Notes: a model not told the origin generated them from the sequence alone. A stretch of 15,644 nucleotides of DNA from an uncultured Eubacteriales bacterium (GCA_900549865.1 URPU01000055.1:1-15644), one strand, 5' to 3'; shown: positions 1-7,264, numbered from the stretch's first letter. Program-made: numbers and translations.

Positions 1-372
1 ACCCCACAGAGCTTCGGTGATGTCCTCCACACGACGCACAGAAACACCGGCAAGGCACATCTCAATGAGGGTCTCCTCTACACTGCTCTCCCGGCGGCGA
101 TACCGCTCAATGATGGCTGTCTCAAATGGAACACCTTTAAGGCGTGGTACATGAAGTGTGACGTTTCCGGATGTGGTGGTAAGGTTCCTGTCGTAGTGAC
201 CGCTGCGGTAGCCCCGACGGGCCTCGCTGCGCTCGTAGCGAGCAGCCTGCGTCAGAGACTCCGCCTCCTTTTCCAGCAGCTCGTTCAGGGTTTCCTCTAC
301 GCTGCCGCGAACCAATTCCTTGATTTGGCCCTTGATAATTTCCTCGTTCAGCTGTACAATTTTCTCGGACAT
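1..372 (-). CDS. IS256-family (Mutator-type) transposase, N-terminal part, cut by window edge
   Basis: This is the first 124 residues of a DDE transposase that would cut and join DNA to move an insertion sequence. The reading frame starts with MSEKIVQLNEE and runs without a stop to the left edge. The evidence is the family-typical order: an acidic/amphipathic helix rich in E and L (residues about 5-40), then YERSEARRGYRSGHYDRNLTT (about 46-66), then VTLHVPRLKG (about 71-80) and ERYRRRE (about 88-94), ending in AGVSVRRVEDITEALWG. The RGYRxGxYxR...VPRLRG pattern is typical of IS256/Mutator transposases. The ATG at 372 is preceded by AAAGGAG at a 10-base spacing. The catalytic DDE residues lie outside the window, so I cannot say whether the copy is intact. 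The right end of the element follows at about 459-484. A normal protein of this family is roughly 390-410 residues. Confidence 0.9.
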   Translation of the reverse strand, partial: MSEKIVQLNEEIIKGQIKELVRGSVEETLNELLEKEAESLTQAARYERSEARRGYRSGHYDRNLTTTSGNVTLHVPRLKGVPFETAIIERYRRRESSVEETLIEMCLAGVSVRRVEDITEALWG

Positions 373-458
373 AGTTTGCTGTCTCCTTTCAGAATGGTGT
401 GTCGTGACTTCATTCTACCAGAGCCTGCAAACTATGTCTCTCTTTTTTGCTATCTAAA

Positions 459-484
459 TTTGCGCAACTTATTGTACATTATCC
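459..484 (-). repeat. Probable terminal inverted repeat of the IS256-family element
   Basis: The stretch lies about 87-112 bases upstream of the transposase start and has the GATAA...TTGCGCAAA layout of IS256 ends. Only one copy is in the window, so the inverted-repeat partner is inferred. The bases that follow (485 onward) should be the chromosomal flank. Confidence 0.5.
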
Positions 485-536
485 GCTTTTTCCGCTGGGA
501 ATAACGCCTGCGATTTAAATTATACCGCATTGTTTT

Positions 537-565
537 AAAGTCTGTGCCGCATGGCACAGACTTTT
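537..565 (+). terminator. Rho-independent terminator, plus-strand orientation
   Basis: A perfect 12-base stem (537-548 with 553-564) has a four-base loop GCAT and is followed on the plus strand by a run of five T. On the minus strand the run after the stem is only three T before AAAAC, so the best reading is plus-strand termination. No plus-strand gene precedes it in the window; the insertion sequence lies immediately upstream. Confidence 0.7.
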
Positions 566-572
566 TCGTATA

Positions 573-608
573 CAAAAAATGCCTCGCGGCGCTTTTCGCC
601 GCGAGGCA
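573..608 (-). terminator. Rho-independent terminator of the dpp-glpQ operon
   Basis: A 12-base perfect stem (580-591 with 597-608) with a five-base loop lies 23 bases after the phosphodiesterase stop codon. Read on the minus strand it is followed by six T (574-579 on the plus strand are A). The very GC-rich stem and T run make a classic intrinsic terminator. Confidence 0.9.
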
Positions 609-631
609 CAATATTTGCTTTTTGCCGCGCC

Positions 632-1366
632 TTACTTCCGGCGGCTTTCGACGTATGCCATGCACACTGCGGGGAAGTTGCTGATGAGGCCATCGACCTC
701 CCACTCGACAAGGCGCTCAAGCACGTCCATGTCGTTGACCGTCCAGACGTTCAGCTCAATGCCGTGGGCCTTGCAGCTATCGACATCCTCCTTCGGCAGG
801 CACATCCAGCCGGGGTGGAAGCACTGGAAGTCCATCTTCTCGCAGTAATAGCCGGGGTTGCCAAGGCCGTCATTCTCCACGAGCGCGCCGCACTTGATCT
901 CCGGCGCAAGCTTGCGCAGGATGGTGATGGAGCTGTGCAGGAAGGAAGAGAAGAGCACCCTGTCGGTAAGGCCGTATTTCCGCACCATTTCCAGAGTTTT
1001 TTCCTCTATCCCCTCGTAGTAATACACGCCGGTCTTAAGCTCAATATTGGTAACGAGCTTTTCGCCCGCCGCCCACTGGCAGTATTCCTCAAACGTCGGG
1101 ATGGGCTGGAAGCCGAACTTCCCGTTCCAGCTTGCCGCCGCATTGAAGCGGCGAAGCTCCTCCAGAGTATAATCCCTGACGTAGCCCGTGCCGTCGGTCG
1201 TCCTGTCGATACGCTCATCATGTATGACGACGAGCTGTCCGTCCTTCGTGAGCTGCACGTCAAGCTCAATGCCGTAGCACCCGGTCTTTGCCGCCTCTTT
1301 GAAGGCGAGCATGGTGTTCTCCGGGAATCTCCCGCTGTAGCCTCTGTGCGCGTAAACCTTTGTCAT
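632..1366 (-). CDS. Glycerophosphodiester phosphodiesterase (GDPD family), cytoplasmic
   Basis: This 244-residue TIM-barrel enzyme hydrolyses glycerophosphodiesters (deacylated phospholipids) to glycerol 3-phosphate and an alcohol, using divalent metal. The signature residues are all present: HRG at 7-9 and PENT at 15-18 (catalytic H7), E34-L-D36 metal ligands, HD at 49-50 (second catalytic histidine) followed by DRTTDGTG, NIELK at 107-111, and WTVND (208-212) with DGLISNFP near the end. Its length equals that of cytoplasmic UgpQ-type enzymes, and there is no signal peptide or membrane segment. GGAGG lies upstream of the ATG at 1366. It starts 20 bases after the stop of dppF and is closed by the terminator at 573-608, so it is the last gene of the ABC transporter operon. 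Family assignment is firm; the actual substrate is unknown. Confidence 0.93.
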   Translation of the reverse strand: MTKVYAHRGYSGRFPENTMLAFKEAAKTGCYGIELDVQLTKDGQLVVIHDERIDRTTDGTGYVRDYTLEELRRFNAAASWNGKFGFQPIPTFEEYCQWAAGEKLVTNIELKTGVYYYEGIEEKTLEMVRKYGLTDRVLFSSFLHSSITILRKLAPEIKCGALVENDGLGNPGYYCEKMDFQCFHPGWMCLPKEDVDSCKAHGIELNVWTVNDMDVLERLVEWEVDGLISNFPAVCMAYVESRRK

Positions 1367-1386
1367 TTCACATATCCTCCCGAATA

Positions 1387-2346
1387 TCAGAGCTCGCCGC
1401 AGCGGGCGCAGGCAACAAAGTGGTTCGCCTCGACCTCTCTAAGCGGCGGATTGCACCGGCGGCACACGTCGGCGGTGTAGTCGCAGCGCTTTCCGAATCT
1501 GCATTCATCCGGCAGATTGACGGGCGATGTGATTTCGCCCTTGATGAGCTGGCGCTGGGGCTTGTCCTTGCCGACTATGGGCAGGGGTATCGCGGAAAGC
1601 AGCGCTTTCGTATACGGATGGATCGGATTTTTGAAAAGGTCGTCGCTCGGCGCCTTTTCGACCATCTGGCCAAGGTACATGACCGCGATATCATCGGAGA
1701 AGTACTTGACGACGGAGAGGTCGTGCGTGATGAAAATATACGTCAGGCCCATGTCGCGCTGGAGCTGCTTGAGCAGGTTGAGTATCTGCGCCTGAATGGA
1801 CACGTCCAGCGCAGACACAGGCTCGTCGCAGACGATGAGCTTGGGACTGACCGCAAGCGCGCGGGCGATGCCTATACGCTGGCGGCGGCCGCCGTCCAGC
1901 TCATGGGGATAGACGTTGACATATCTTTCGGCAAGGCCGACGGTCTCCATAAGCTCAAGCGTGCGCCGGTCGATATCGGCCTTGGAGGAGAGCAGCTTAT
2001 GCTCGATTATCGGCTCGCTTATGAGCTGGCTGACGGTCTGGCGGGGGTCAAGCGAGGAGAAGGGATCCTGGAACACCATCTGCATCTCCTGACGCAGGCG
2101 GCGCATTTTCCGGCGGGAATAGGAAGTGATATCCTCGCCGTCAAAGACTATCCTGCCGGAGGTCGGCTCTATAAGCTTGAGAATGCAGCGGCCCGTCGTC
2201 GATTTGCCGCAGCCGGACTCACCGACGATGCCGAGGGTCTTGCCCTCCTCGATAGAAAAGCTGACGCCATCGACCGCGTGAAGCTGCCCGGCAGGCGTAG
2301 CAAAATACTTTGTGAGGTTTTCCACCTCAAGTATCGTTTTACCCAT
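1387..2346 (-). CDS. dppF: Peptide-type ABC transporter ATP-binding protein, DppF/OppF type
   Basis: A 319-residue ATPase that would sit on the cytoplasmic face of the DppB-DppC channel and pair with DppD to drive import. Walker A GESGCGKST is at 42-50, Q-loop VFQDP at 91-95, Walker B LIVCDEP at 170-176 with VSALD, and the H-loop histidine at 208. The ABC signature reads LDGGRRQR (150-157) rather than the usual LSGGQ/FSGGQ, while everything else is canonical. The C-terminal oligopeptide-type extension (HPYTKALLSAIP, then cysteines 282, 288, 295, 298, plus CARC at 313-316) is typical of Opp/Dpp ATPases, some of which carry an iron-sulfur cluster here. Its ATG shares one base with the dppD stop (TGATG), indicating translational coupling. 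The role is clear; the transported ligand is not. Confidence 0.93.
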   Translation of the reverse strand: MGKTILEVENLTKYFATPAGQLHAVDGVSFSIEEGKTLGIVGESGCGKSTTGRCILKLIEPTSGRIVFDGEDITSYSRRKMRRLRQEMQMVFQDPFSSLDPRQTVSQLISEPIIEHKLLSSKADIDRRTLELMETVGLAERYVNVYPHELDGGRRQRIGIARALAVSPKLIVCDEPVSALDVSIQAQILNLLKQLQRDMGLTYIFITHDLSVVKYFSDDIAVMYLGQMVEKAPSDDLFKNPIHPYTKALLSAIPLPIVGKDKPQRQLIKGEITSPVNLPDECRFGKRCDYTADVCRRCNPPLREVEANHFVACARCGEL

Positions 2347-3368
2347 CAGCTGTTCCTCCTGAGCCTGAAGTTTGCATCATCATATGCGTGGCACGCCACC
2401 TTGTGCGCCGCGCTGCCGTCCGCCATTCTCAGCTCCGGCACGGACTGCGTGCAGCGTTCCGTCGCATAGGGGCAGCGGGGCGCGAACGCGCATCCGGGCG
2501 GCAGGTCGGACGGGTCGGGCATGAGGCCGCGTATGGGAACAAGCTCCTCGCCTCTCTGCTTGAGGTTCGGAAGCGAGTCGAACAGTCCCTCGGTATAGGG
2601 ATGGCGGGTGAAGTTGAAAACATCGTCCGCGGTGCCCTGCTCCACGATGCGCCCGGCGTACATGACGGCGACATCCTCGCAAACCTCCGCGACGACGCCG
2701 AGGTCGTGCGTGATGAGCATCATAGACATATCCTTGTCGCGGATAAGCTCCTTCATAAGCTCAAGCACCTGCGCCTGAATGGTGACGTCCAGCGCGGTGG
2801 TCGGCTCATCCGCTATCAGCAGCTTCGGCGAGCACGCAAGCGCGATGGCAATAACGACGCGCTGCTTCATGCCGCCGGAGAACTGGTGGGGGTAGTCATA
2901 TGCGCGGCTTTCCGCGATGCCGACCATTTTCAGCATTTCCTTGGCCTTTTCAAAGGCCTCCTTCTTGGACACGTGCTGGTGAAGCTGTATACTCTCGCCG
3001 ATCTGGTCGCCGACGGTCATAACGGGGTTCAGGGCCGTCATGGGGTCCTGGAATATCATGGCGACGTCGTTGCCTCTCATTTTTTCAAGCTCCGACGCGC
3101 TCATTTTCAGCACGTCCTCGCCGTCGAGGTATATCTCGCCGCTCTTGATGACGCCGGGCGGGTTCGGCACGAGGTTGAGGATAGCGCGCGCCGTCGTCGT
3201 CTTGCCCGCGCCGGTCTCGCCAACGAGGCCGAGAGTGCGGCGCTTGCCGATCTGGATGCTGATGCCGTTGACGGCGTGAACGTCGGCGTCCTCGGTCTCA
3301 TAGTGCACCACGAGATCTTTCAGATCAAGAACGAGGTCGTTTTCAGGAACGGTATTATTTTCTTTCAT
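2346..3368 (-). CDS. dppD: Peptide-type ABC transporter ATP-binding protein, DppD/OppD type
   Basis: A 340-residue ATPase, partner of DppF in the importer. Walker A GETGAGKTT is at 50-58, Q-loop IFQDP around 105-109, signature FSGGMKQR at 163-170, Walker B LLIADEP at 183-189 with TTALD, and the H-loop histidine at 221. The C-terminal Opp/Dpp domain shows HPYTEGLFDSLPNL and LMPDPSDLPPGCAFAPRCPYA, with cysteines 293, 299, 306 and 326 in the arrangement that binds a [4Fe-4S] cluster in some OppD proteins. The start has AAGGAGGG a short distance upstream and lies 12 bases after the dppC stop. Length and domain order are normal for the family. Unlike DppF, its signature motif is canonical, so the two nucleotide sites of this transporter may not be equivalent. 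Confidence 0.94.
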   Translation of the reverse strand: MKENNTVPENDLVLDLKDLVVHYETEDADVHAVNGISIQIGKRRTLGLVGETGAGKTTTARAILNLVPNPPGVIKSGEIYLDGEDVLKMSASELEKMRGNDVAMIFQDPMTALNPVMTVGDQIGESIQLHQHVSKKEAFEKAKEMLKMVGIAESRAYDYPHQFSGGMKQRVVIAIALACSPKLLIADEPTTALDVTIQAQVLELMKELIRDKDMSMMLITHDLGVVAEVCEDVAVMYAGRIVEQGTADDVFNFTRHPYTEGLFDSLPNLKQRGEELVPIRGLMPDPSDLPPGCAFAPRCPYATERCTQSVPELRMADGSAAHKVACHAYDDANFRLRRNS

Positions 3369-3380
3369 ATCATTCCCTCC

Positions 3381-4256
3381 TTATTTCTTGAGTTTCGGAT
3401 CGAGCGCGTCGCGCAGGCCGTCACCCAGCAGGTTGAGCGCAAGCACGGTGAGCATAACGGCAAGACCGGGGATAACGCAGAGGTAGCCCGCGCTTCTGAT
3501 GTACGCGCGGCCGCCGGAAAGCAGCGCGCCCCACTCCGGCGAGGGGGCCGGGATGCCGATGCCGAGGAAGCTGAGCGACGAGGCGGAGATTATCGTCGAT
3601 CCGATGAGCAGCGTGACCTGCACGATTATCGGGGAGAGGCAGTTCGGCAGGATGTGCTTGATGATGATCTTCCACGTGGGAAGACCCATCGCGTAGGAGG
3701 ATTCGACATATTCCTGATCGCGGATGGTCATGACCTGCGCGCGGACGATGCGCCCGAAGGAGCTTGCGCACGAGAAGGCCAGCGCGATTATCAGGTTGAC
3801 TGTACTCGTCCCCAGCACCGAAACTATGACGACAGCCGTCATGATGTTCGGGATGGAGTAGAAGATATCTATCGCGCGCATGAGCAGCGAGTCGATTATC
3901 CCGCCGTAGAAGCCCGCGAGGGAGCCGGTGATAAGCCCGACCAGCAGGCCCAGCGCGACCGCGCCCACGCCGATGGCGAGGGAGTACCGCGCGCCCCACA
4001 TAACGCGCGCGAAGAGGTCGCGGCCGACCTCGTCCGTGCCGAACAAATGCTCCTTGCAGGGGGGCATGAAGCGCTCGGATATATTCTGGCCGATAACTTC
4101 GGTCTCATAGTCGAAGAGGACCGGGGCAAGAAGCGCGACGGCAATGAGCGCCAGAAGGAACAGCATACCGATGACCGCGCCCTTGTTCTTTATAAGGCGG
4201 TGCCACGTCTCCTGCGCCATGGATTTCTTTTTGTATTTCTTTATTTCCTTATCCAT
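3381..4256 (-). CDS. dppC: Peptide-type ABC transporter permease, DppC/OppC type
   Basis: A 291-residue inner-membrane permease forming half of the translocation channel. It has the DppC hallmark N-terminal layout: a cytoplasmic basic tail, a first membrane helix (about 27-47), then the conserved segment HLFGTDEVGRDLFARVMWGARYSL (70-93), followed by the transmembrane block. The EAA coupling loop, which contacts the ATPases, is EYVESSYAMGLPTWKIIIKHILPN (182-205). An open frame extends upstream to 4325, but that would overlap the end of dppB by 65 bases. The ATG at 4256, with AGAGGTGAG just before it and 4 bases after the dppB stop, is the better start (MDKEIKKYKKK). Confidence 0.94.
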   Translation of the reverse strand: MDKEIKKYKKKSMAQETWHRLIKNKGAVIGMLFLLALIAVALLAPVLFDYETEVIGQNISERFMPPCKEHLFGTDEVGRDLFARVMWGARYSLAIGVGAVALGLLVGLITGSLAGFYGGIIDSLLMRAIDIFYSIPNIMTAVVIVSVLGTSTVNLIIALAFSCASSFGRIVRAQVMTIRDQEYVESSYAMGLPTWKIIIKHILPNCLSPIIVQVTLLIGSTIISASSLSFLGIGIPAPSPEWGALLSGGRAYIRSAGYLCVIPGLAVMLTVLALNLLGDGLRDALDPKLKK

Positions 4257-4260
4257 GCTC

Positions 4261-5196
4261 TCACCTCTTCTTGCTGTACTGCGCCTTAATGCGCGGGTCA
4301 AAGAATGCGTACACAAGGTCAACAAACAGGTTTATAAGGCACATGAACACCGAGCACAGGATTATCGAGCCCGTGACCATCGGGGTGTCGCGCTTGGCGA
4401 TGGAGTCGTAAACGAGGCGTCCTATGCCCGGCCATGAGAACACCGTCTCCGCAAGGACGGAGCCCGTGATGACCATGGACATTTGCAGACCTATTGCCGT
4501 GATGATGGGGATAAGCGCGTTCTTGAGGCCGTGCGTGAAGATGACGCGCTTTTCGGAGCAGCCCTTCGCGCGCGCCGTCGTCATGTAGTCCTGACGGATA
4601 ACGTCAAGCATGGAAGAGCGCGTCGTGCGCGTGATGAGCGCCGCCAGACCGAGGCCGACCGTGAGCGCGGGCAGGATCAGCGTGTCAAAGCCGCCCTTGC
4701 CGCCCGACGGCAGCCATCCGAGCTTCAGCGAGAAAATTATTATCAGCATCAGGCCCAGCCAGAAGTTCGGCATCGACGTGCCGAACAGCGCAAAGACCAT
4801 GCCTGCCGTATCTTTCCACGTATTCTGATGTATGGCTGTGTATATGCCGAGAGGCAGGGCGATCACTATCGCAATGAGCACAGCCGCGCCGCCGAGCATC
4901 AGCGTGTTCGGCAGCTTCTCCATAAATGTTTTGAAAACGTCCTTATTGGTGACATATGACTTGCCCATGTCACCCGTTACCATGCCCTTGACATAGTTGA
5001 AATAGCGGACCATGAACGGGTCGTTCAGCCCGAGTTCTTCTCTTACCGCTTCTATCTCTTCCGTCGTCGCGCCCTCGCCCGCAACTATCATTGCGGGGTC
5101 GCCGCCGGTAAGGCTCATTGCCCAGAAAATAAGAAAAGAAGTAATCAAAATAACAGGGATCAGCATAAGAAGCCGCTTACCTATATATTTGAGCAA
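4261..5196 (-). CDS. dppB: Peptide-type ABC transporter permease, DppB/OppB type
   Basis: A 311-residue permease, the other half of the channel. It begins MLKYIGKRLLMLIPVILITSFLIFW, the typical DppB first membrane helix, followed by the extracytoplasmic segment with LNDPFMVRYFNYVKGMVTGDMGKS (57-80). Next come the membrane block, the EAA loop DYMTTARAKGCSEKRVIFTHGLKNALIP (203-230), and the C-terminal VLAETVFSWPGIGRLVYDSI and FVDLVYAFFDPRIK motifs. The start is a TTG at 5196 with GGAGGTG about 8-10 bases upstream; the nearby ATG and GTG are out of frame. It is separated from dppA by 179 bases holding a large stem-loop, so expression is probably lower than that of dppA. Confidence 0.93.
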   Translation of the reverse strand: MLKYIGKRLLMLIPVILITSFLIFWAMSLTGGDPAMIVAGEGATTEEIEAVREELGLNDPFMVRYFNYVKGMVTGDMGKSYVTNKDVFKTFMEKLPNTLMLGGAAVLIAIVIALPLGIYTAIHQNTWKDTAGMVFALFGTSMPNFWLGLMLIIIFSLKLGWLPSGGKGGFDTLILPALTVGLGLAALITRTTRSSMLDVIRQDYMTTARAKGCSEKRVIFTHGLKNALIPIITAIGLQMSMVITGSVLAETVFSWPGIGRLVYDSIAKRDTPMVTGSIILCSVFMCLINLFVDLVYAFFDPRIKAQYSKKR

Positions 5197-5288
5197 TTCT
5201 CATTCACCTCCGAAATAATAGGCGCCAGTGAAATAAGGCCGGGCGCGGCCGCGCCGCAGAATGTGCCCGCGTTCGACACGCGCCGGTC

Positions 5289-5340
5289 AAAAAGCGGTGC
5301 CGCTTAAAGCGACATGGATAATCGCAAAGCGACACCGCTT
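5289..5340 (-). terminator. Stem-loop with T run between dppA and dppB (attenuator or mRNA 3'-end stabiliser)
   Basis: Two 14-base arms (5292-5305 and 5327-5340) pair with a single G-T wobble. Inside them a smaller stem GCGA/TCGC (5309-5312 with 5322-5325) can form. Read on the minus strand, the structure is followed by five T (5289-5293). It begins 36 bases after the dppA stop and lies before dppB. Partial terminators of this kind after a binding-protein gene are common and let the binding protein be made in excess. Confidence 0.75.
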
Positions 5341-5375
5341 GGGGGGTAAACTAAGGTTGAAGTTTTATCCGGGGA

Positions 5376-6998
5376 TCACTCGGCAATGTACGCGTGGCAC
5401 CAGTTGTGGTTGCCGCCGCCGTAGAAGTACTGACCCTGGAGATTGCTGTTGTATGCAATAACGAGGTTTGCAATGTACAGAGGAACCTGCGGGCAGGCGT
5501 CAACAAGGTACTCCTGCAGCTCGGTGCTTGCAGCGCGGCGGACGTCCTGATCCTTCTCGGTCGCAACGGTGTCGATGAGCTCATCGGCGTGCGCGTCGGA
5601 GTAGTGATGGTAGTTGGAGCCTTCGCCGGAGTAGAAGAGGTCACGGTAAACGAAGTCAACCTTGGAGTCCTCGTTCCAACGCCACAGGAACAGCTCCTGA
5701 TCGCCGTTGGCGCAGGCTTCCTTAAGGGTCGCGTCCTCCATCGGGTTGAGGGTGACGTCGATACCGATCTGCTTGAGGTTGTCCTGGATAACAGTTGCGA
5801 TGTTGGCGTACGGGCCGCTGGTGGAGTAGGTCAGAGTGGTCGAAATGCCGCCGTCGGGGTAGCCGGCCTCTGCCATGAGCTGCTTTGCGCGGTCAAGGTC
5901 GTAGTCGAAGCCTTCCATGTCATCATAGAAGCCCCACAGGCCGCGGTTGAGGATGGTCTTCTGCAGGGTGCCCTTGCCGTCAACTGCGACGGTGAGGACG
6001 TCCTGGCGGTTGATCGCGCAGGCAACTGCCTGACGCAGGGTCTGGTTGTCCCAAGGAGCCTTCTCAACGTTGAAGGCGAAGTAGAACAGGCGGGTGCCGG
6101 TCTTTTCATAGACGGTGATGTTGCTGTCCTCTTCCAGATACTGAAGCTCGTTCATCGGGGGATCGATGCAGACGTCGATCTCGCCGTTCTGGAGGGCGAT
6201 AACGCGGGAGGAAGCCTCAAGGTAGGGTCTGAACTCTATCGCGTCGGAAACGGCGGCGCTGAAGAAGTCATCCGCGGGCAGGTCATTGCCCCAGTAATCG
6301 TCAACCTTGACGACGCGGCAGCAAACGCCCTCTTCCCAGGACTCGAACTTGTACGGGCCGGTGCCTATGTACCAAGGCTCTTCCATGCCGCTCTCCCAGG
6401 CCTTCTTGGACTGGATGGACAGAGGCACGGAGGACAGGGATGCCACGAACTCGTTGTTGTAGCTCTCTATCTCTATTCTGATGGTGTAATCGTCAACGAC
6501 TTCGCAGCCGACATAGCCGTTCAGCACGCTTGCAATCTTGGAGTCGGGGCCGACTGCCATGTCAAGGGTGAACTTTGCGTCCTCAGCGGTGAAGGGAGTC
6601 TTGTCCTCATCGTTGAAGTGGACGTCGTTGCGCAGGTGCATGATGATATGGGTGTCATCCTCGAACTCCCAGTCGGTGGCGAGACCCGGATCAAAGCGGG
6701 TTTCTGCCTCGGGGTCGTTGTTGAAGAACACGAGGGTCTGGTGCGTGGTCTTGAGGATGATGTTGTTGTTTGCAGTTTTCTGCGTCTGGAGGTTGAGGTT
6801 GTTGATGTCCTCAGCCGTGCCGATGACGAGCGTCTCCTTGTGGCCGGTGCCGGCGGGGGCCGCCGCGGCGTCGGAGCCGGTGGAGTCGGACGCGGTGCTC
6901 TGGTCAGCCGTGGAAGCGGCGGTGTTGGAAGAGCCGCACGCCGTCAGGACCGACAGTGCCATGACCAGGCACAGAAGCAGTGCAAGTGTCTTTTTCAT
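5376..6998 (-). CDS. dppA: Peptide-type ABC transporter substrate-binding lipoprotein (SBP family 5)
   Basis: A 540-residue extracytoplasmic binding protein that captures the ligand and delivers it to DppBC. The N-terminus MKKTLALLLCLVMALSVLTAC is a lipoprotein signal with lipobox LTAC and lipidated cysteine 21. A low-complexity S/T/A/D linker (about 22-50) tethers the domain to the membrane. SBP-5 features follow: ETLVIGTAEDINNLNLQ (55-71), DPGLATDWEFEDDTHIIMHLRNDVHFNDEDKTPFTAEDAKFTL (103-145), GTGPYKFESWEEG (212-224), and LRQAVACAINRQDV (321-334). The frame stays open upstream to 7076, but the ATG at 6998 has AAGGAGAAG before it and gives the perfect signal peptide. It is the first gene of the dppABCDF-phosphodiesterase operon and has its own promoter. 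The ligand (peptide, nickel, opine, other) cannot be told from sequence. Confidence 0.94.
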   Translation of the reverse strand: MKKTLALLLCLVMALSVLTACGSSNTAASTADQSTASDSTGSDAAAAPAGTGHKETLVIGTAEDINNLNLQTQKTANNNIILKTTHQTLVFFNNDPEAETRFDPGLATDWEFEDDTHIIMHLRNDVHFNDEDKTPFTAEDAKFTLDMAVGPDSKIASVLNGYVGCEVVDDYTIRIEIESYNNEFVASLSSVPLSIQSKKAWESGMEEPWYIGTGPYKFESWEEGVCCRVVKVDDYWGNDLPADDFFSAAVSDAIEFRPYLEASSRVIALQNGEIDVCIDPPMNELQYLEEDSNITVYEKTGTRLFYFAFNVEKAPWDNQTLRQAVACAINRQDVLTVAVDGKGTLQKTILNRGLWGFYDDMEGFDYDLDRAKQLMAEAGYPDGGISTTLTYSTSGPYANIATVIQDNLKQIGIDVTLNPMEDATLKEACANGDQELFLWRWNEDSKVDFVYRDLFYSGEGSNYHHYSDAHADELIDTVATEKDQDVRRAASTELQEYLVDACPQVPLYIANLVIAYNSNLQGQYFYGGGNHNWCHAYIAE

Positions 6999-7032
6999 TT
7001 TCTTCTCCTTTGTACTTTGTACATAGTATAAT

Positions 7033-7056
7033 ATTCGACCGCTTTTCGCGTCGAAT
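7033..7056 (-). promoter_or_regulatory. Hairpin in the 5' leader of dppA
   Basis: Inverted arms ATTCGA and TCGAAT (7033-7038, 7051-7056 on the plus strand) enclose a further CGC/GCG stem with one bulged base and a small A-rich loop. It lies directly after the predicted transcription start of dppA, so it would form near the 5' end of the mRNA. It could stabilise the message, or in DNA form an operator. Confidence 0.5.
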
Positions 7057-7066
7057 GTTTGTGTGT

Positions 7067-7095
7067 AATATATCACAAACAGGGCAGATTGTCAA
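7067..7095 (-). promoter_or_regulatory. Promoter of the dppA operon
   Basis: On the minus strand a perfect -35 TTGACA (7095-7090), a 17-base spacer and -10 TATATT (7072-7067) are found, with TGA directly before the -10 (extended -10). The predicted start near 7060 leaves a leader of about 60 bases before the dppA ATG. Confidence 0.85.
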
Positions 7096-7185
7096 CAAGC
7101 CAACACCTATGCATCCACGGTCTGCCAGCGGCATTTTCTCCGCCTCACTGTGCCGGACGGCGGCGCATTTTCGTATTAATTGCTG

Positions 7186-7214
7186 TTTACAACTTTTTTC
7201 CCGCATGGTATCAT
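7186..7214 (+). promoter_or_regulatory. Promoter of sdaAB-sdaAA
   Basis: -35 TTTACA (7186-7191), 17-base spacer and -10 TATCAT (7209-7214) with TGG before it, which makes an extended -10. The imperfect palindrome TCATGTGCATGA (7211-7222) overlaps the -10 and the predicted start, and is a possible operator. The leader before the sdaAB ATG would be about 45 bases. Confidence 0.75.
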
Positions 7215-7264
7215 GTGCATGAAATATTCTGCCATAGCATGTGCGTTTATTTGGGGGAGGTTTT

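Larger units (their letters stand above)
1..484 (-). mobile_element. IS256-family insertion sequence, 5' (transposase-start) end only
   Basis: The transposase start and its AT-rich leader (373-484) form the end of an insertion sequence whose other end lies off the left edge. Read on the minus strand from 484, the outer bases begin GGATAATGTACAATAAG followed by TTGCGCAAATT. This resembles the IS256 terminal repeat I remember (GATAAAGTCC...TTGTGTAAA), so the boundary is placed at 483-484. The exact edge and the target-site duplication cannot be proved because the other end is not visible. Confidence 0.65.

Noticed and set aside
551..1480. Plus-strand open frame opposite the phosphodiesterase
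   Set aside because: It is antisense to a gene with complete GDPD motifs, begins within terminator DNA and shows no recognisable protein features.
2388..4289. A long plus-strand open frame (over 600 codons) opposite dppD and dppC
   Set aside because: It is antisense to two clear ABC transporter genes, is rich in R, H, D and A as expected for the reverse complement of high-GC coding DNA, and shows no family motif.
4256..4325. Upstream start of dppC at 4325
   Set aside because: It would overlap the end of dppB by 65 bases and lacks a family-like N-terminus; the ATG at 4256 has a proper ribosome site.
5394..7031. A long plus-strand open frame opposite dppA
   Set aside because: It mirrors the substrate-binding protein gene; repeated V, G and D runs and the absence of domains show it is a composition effect.
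6998..7076. Upstream start of dppA at 7076
   Set aside because: It would place extra residues before an otherwise perfect lipoprotein signal and would start before the predicted transcription start.
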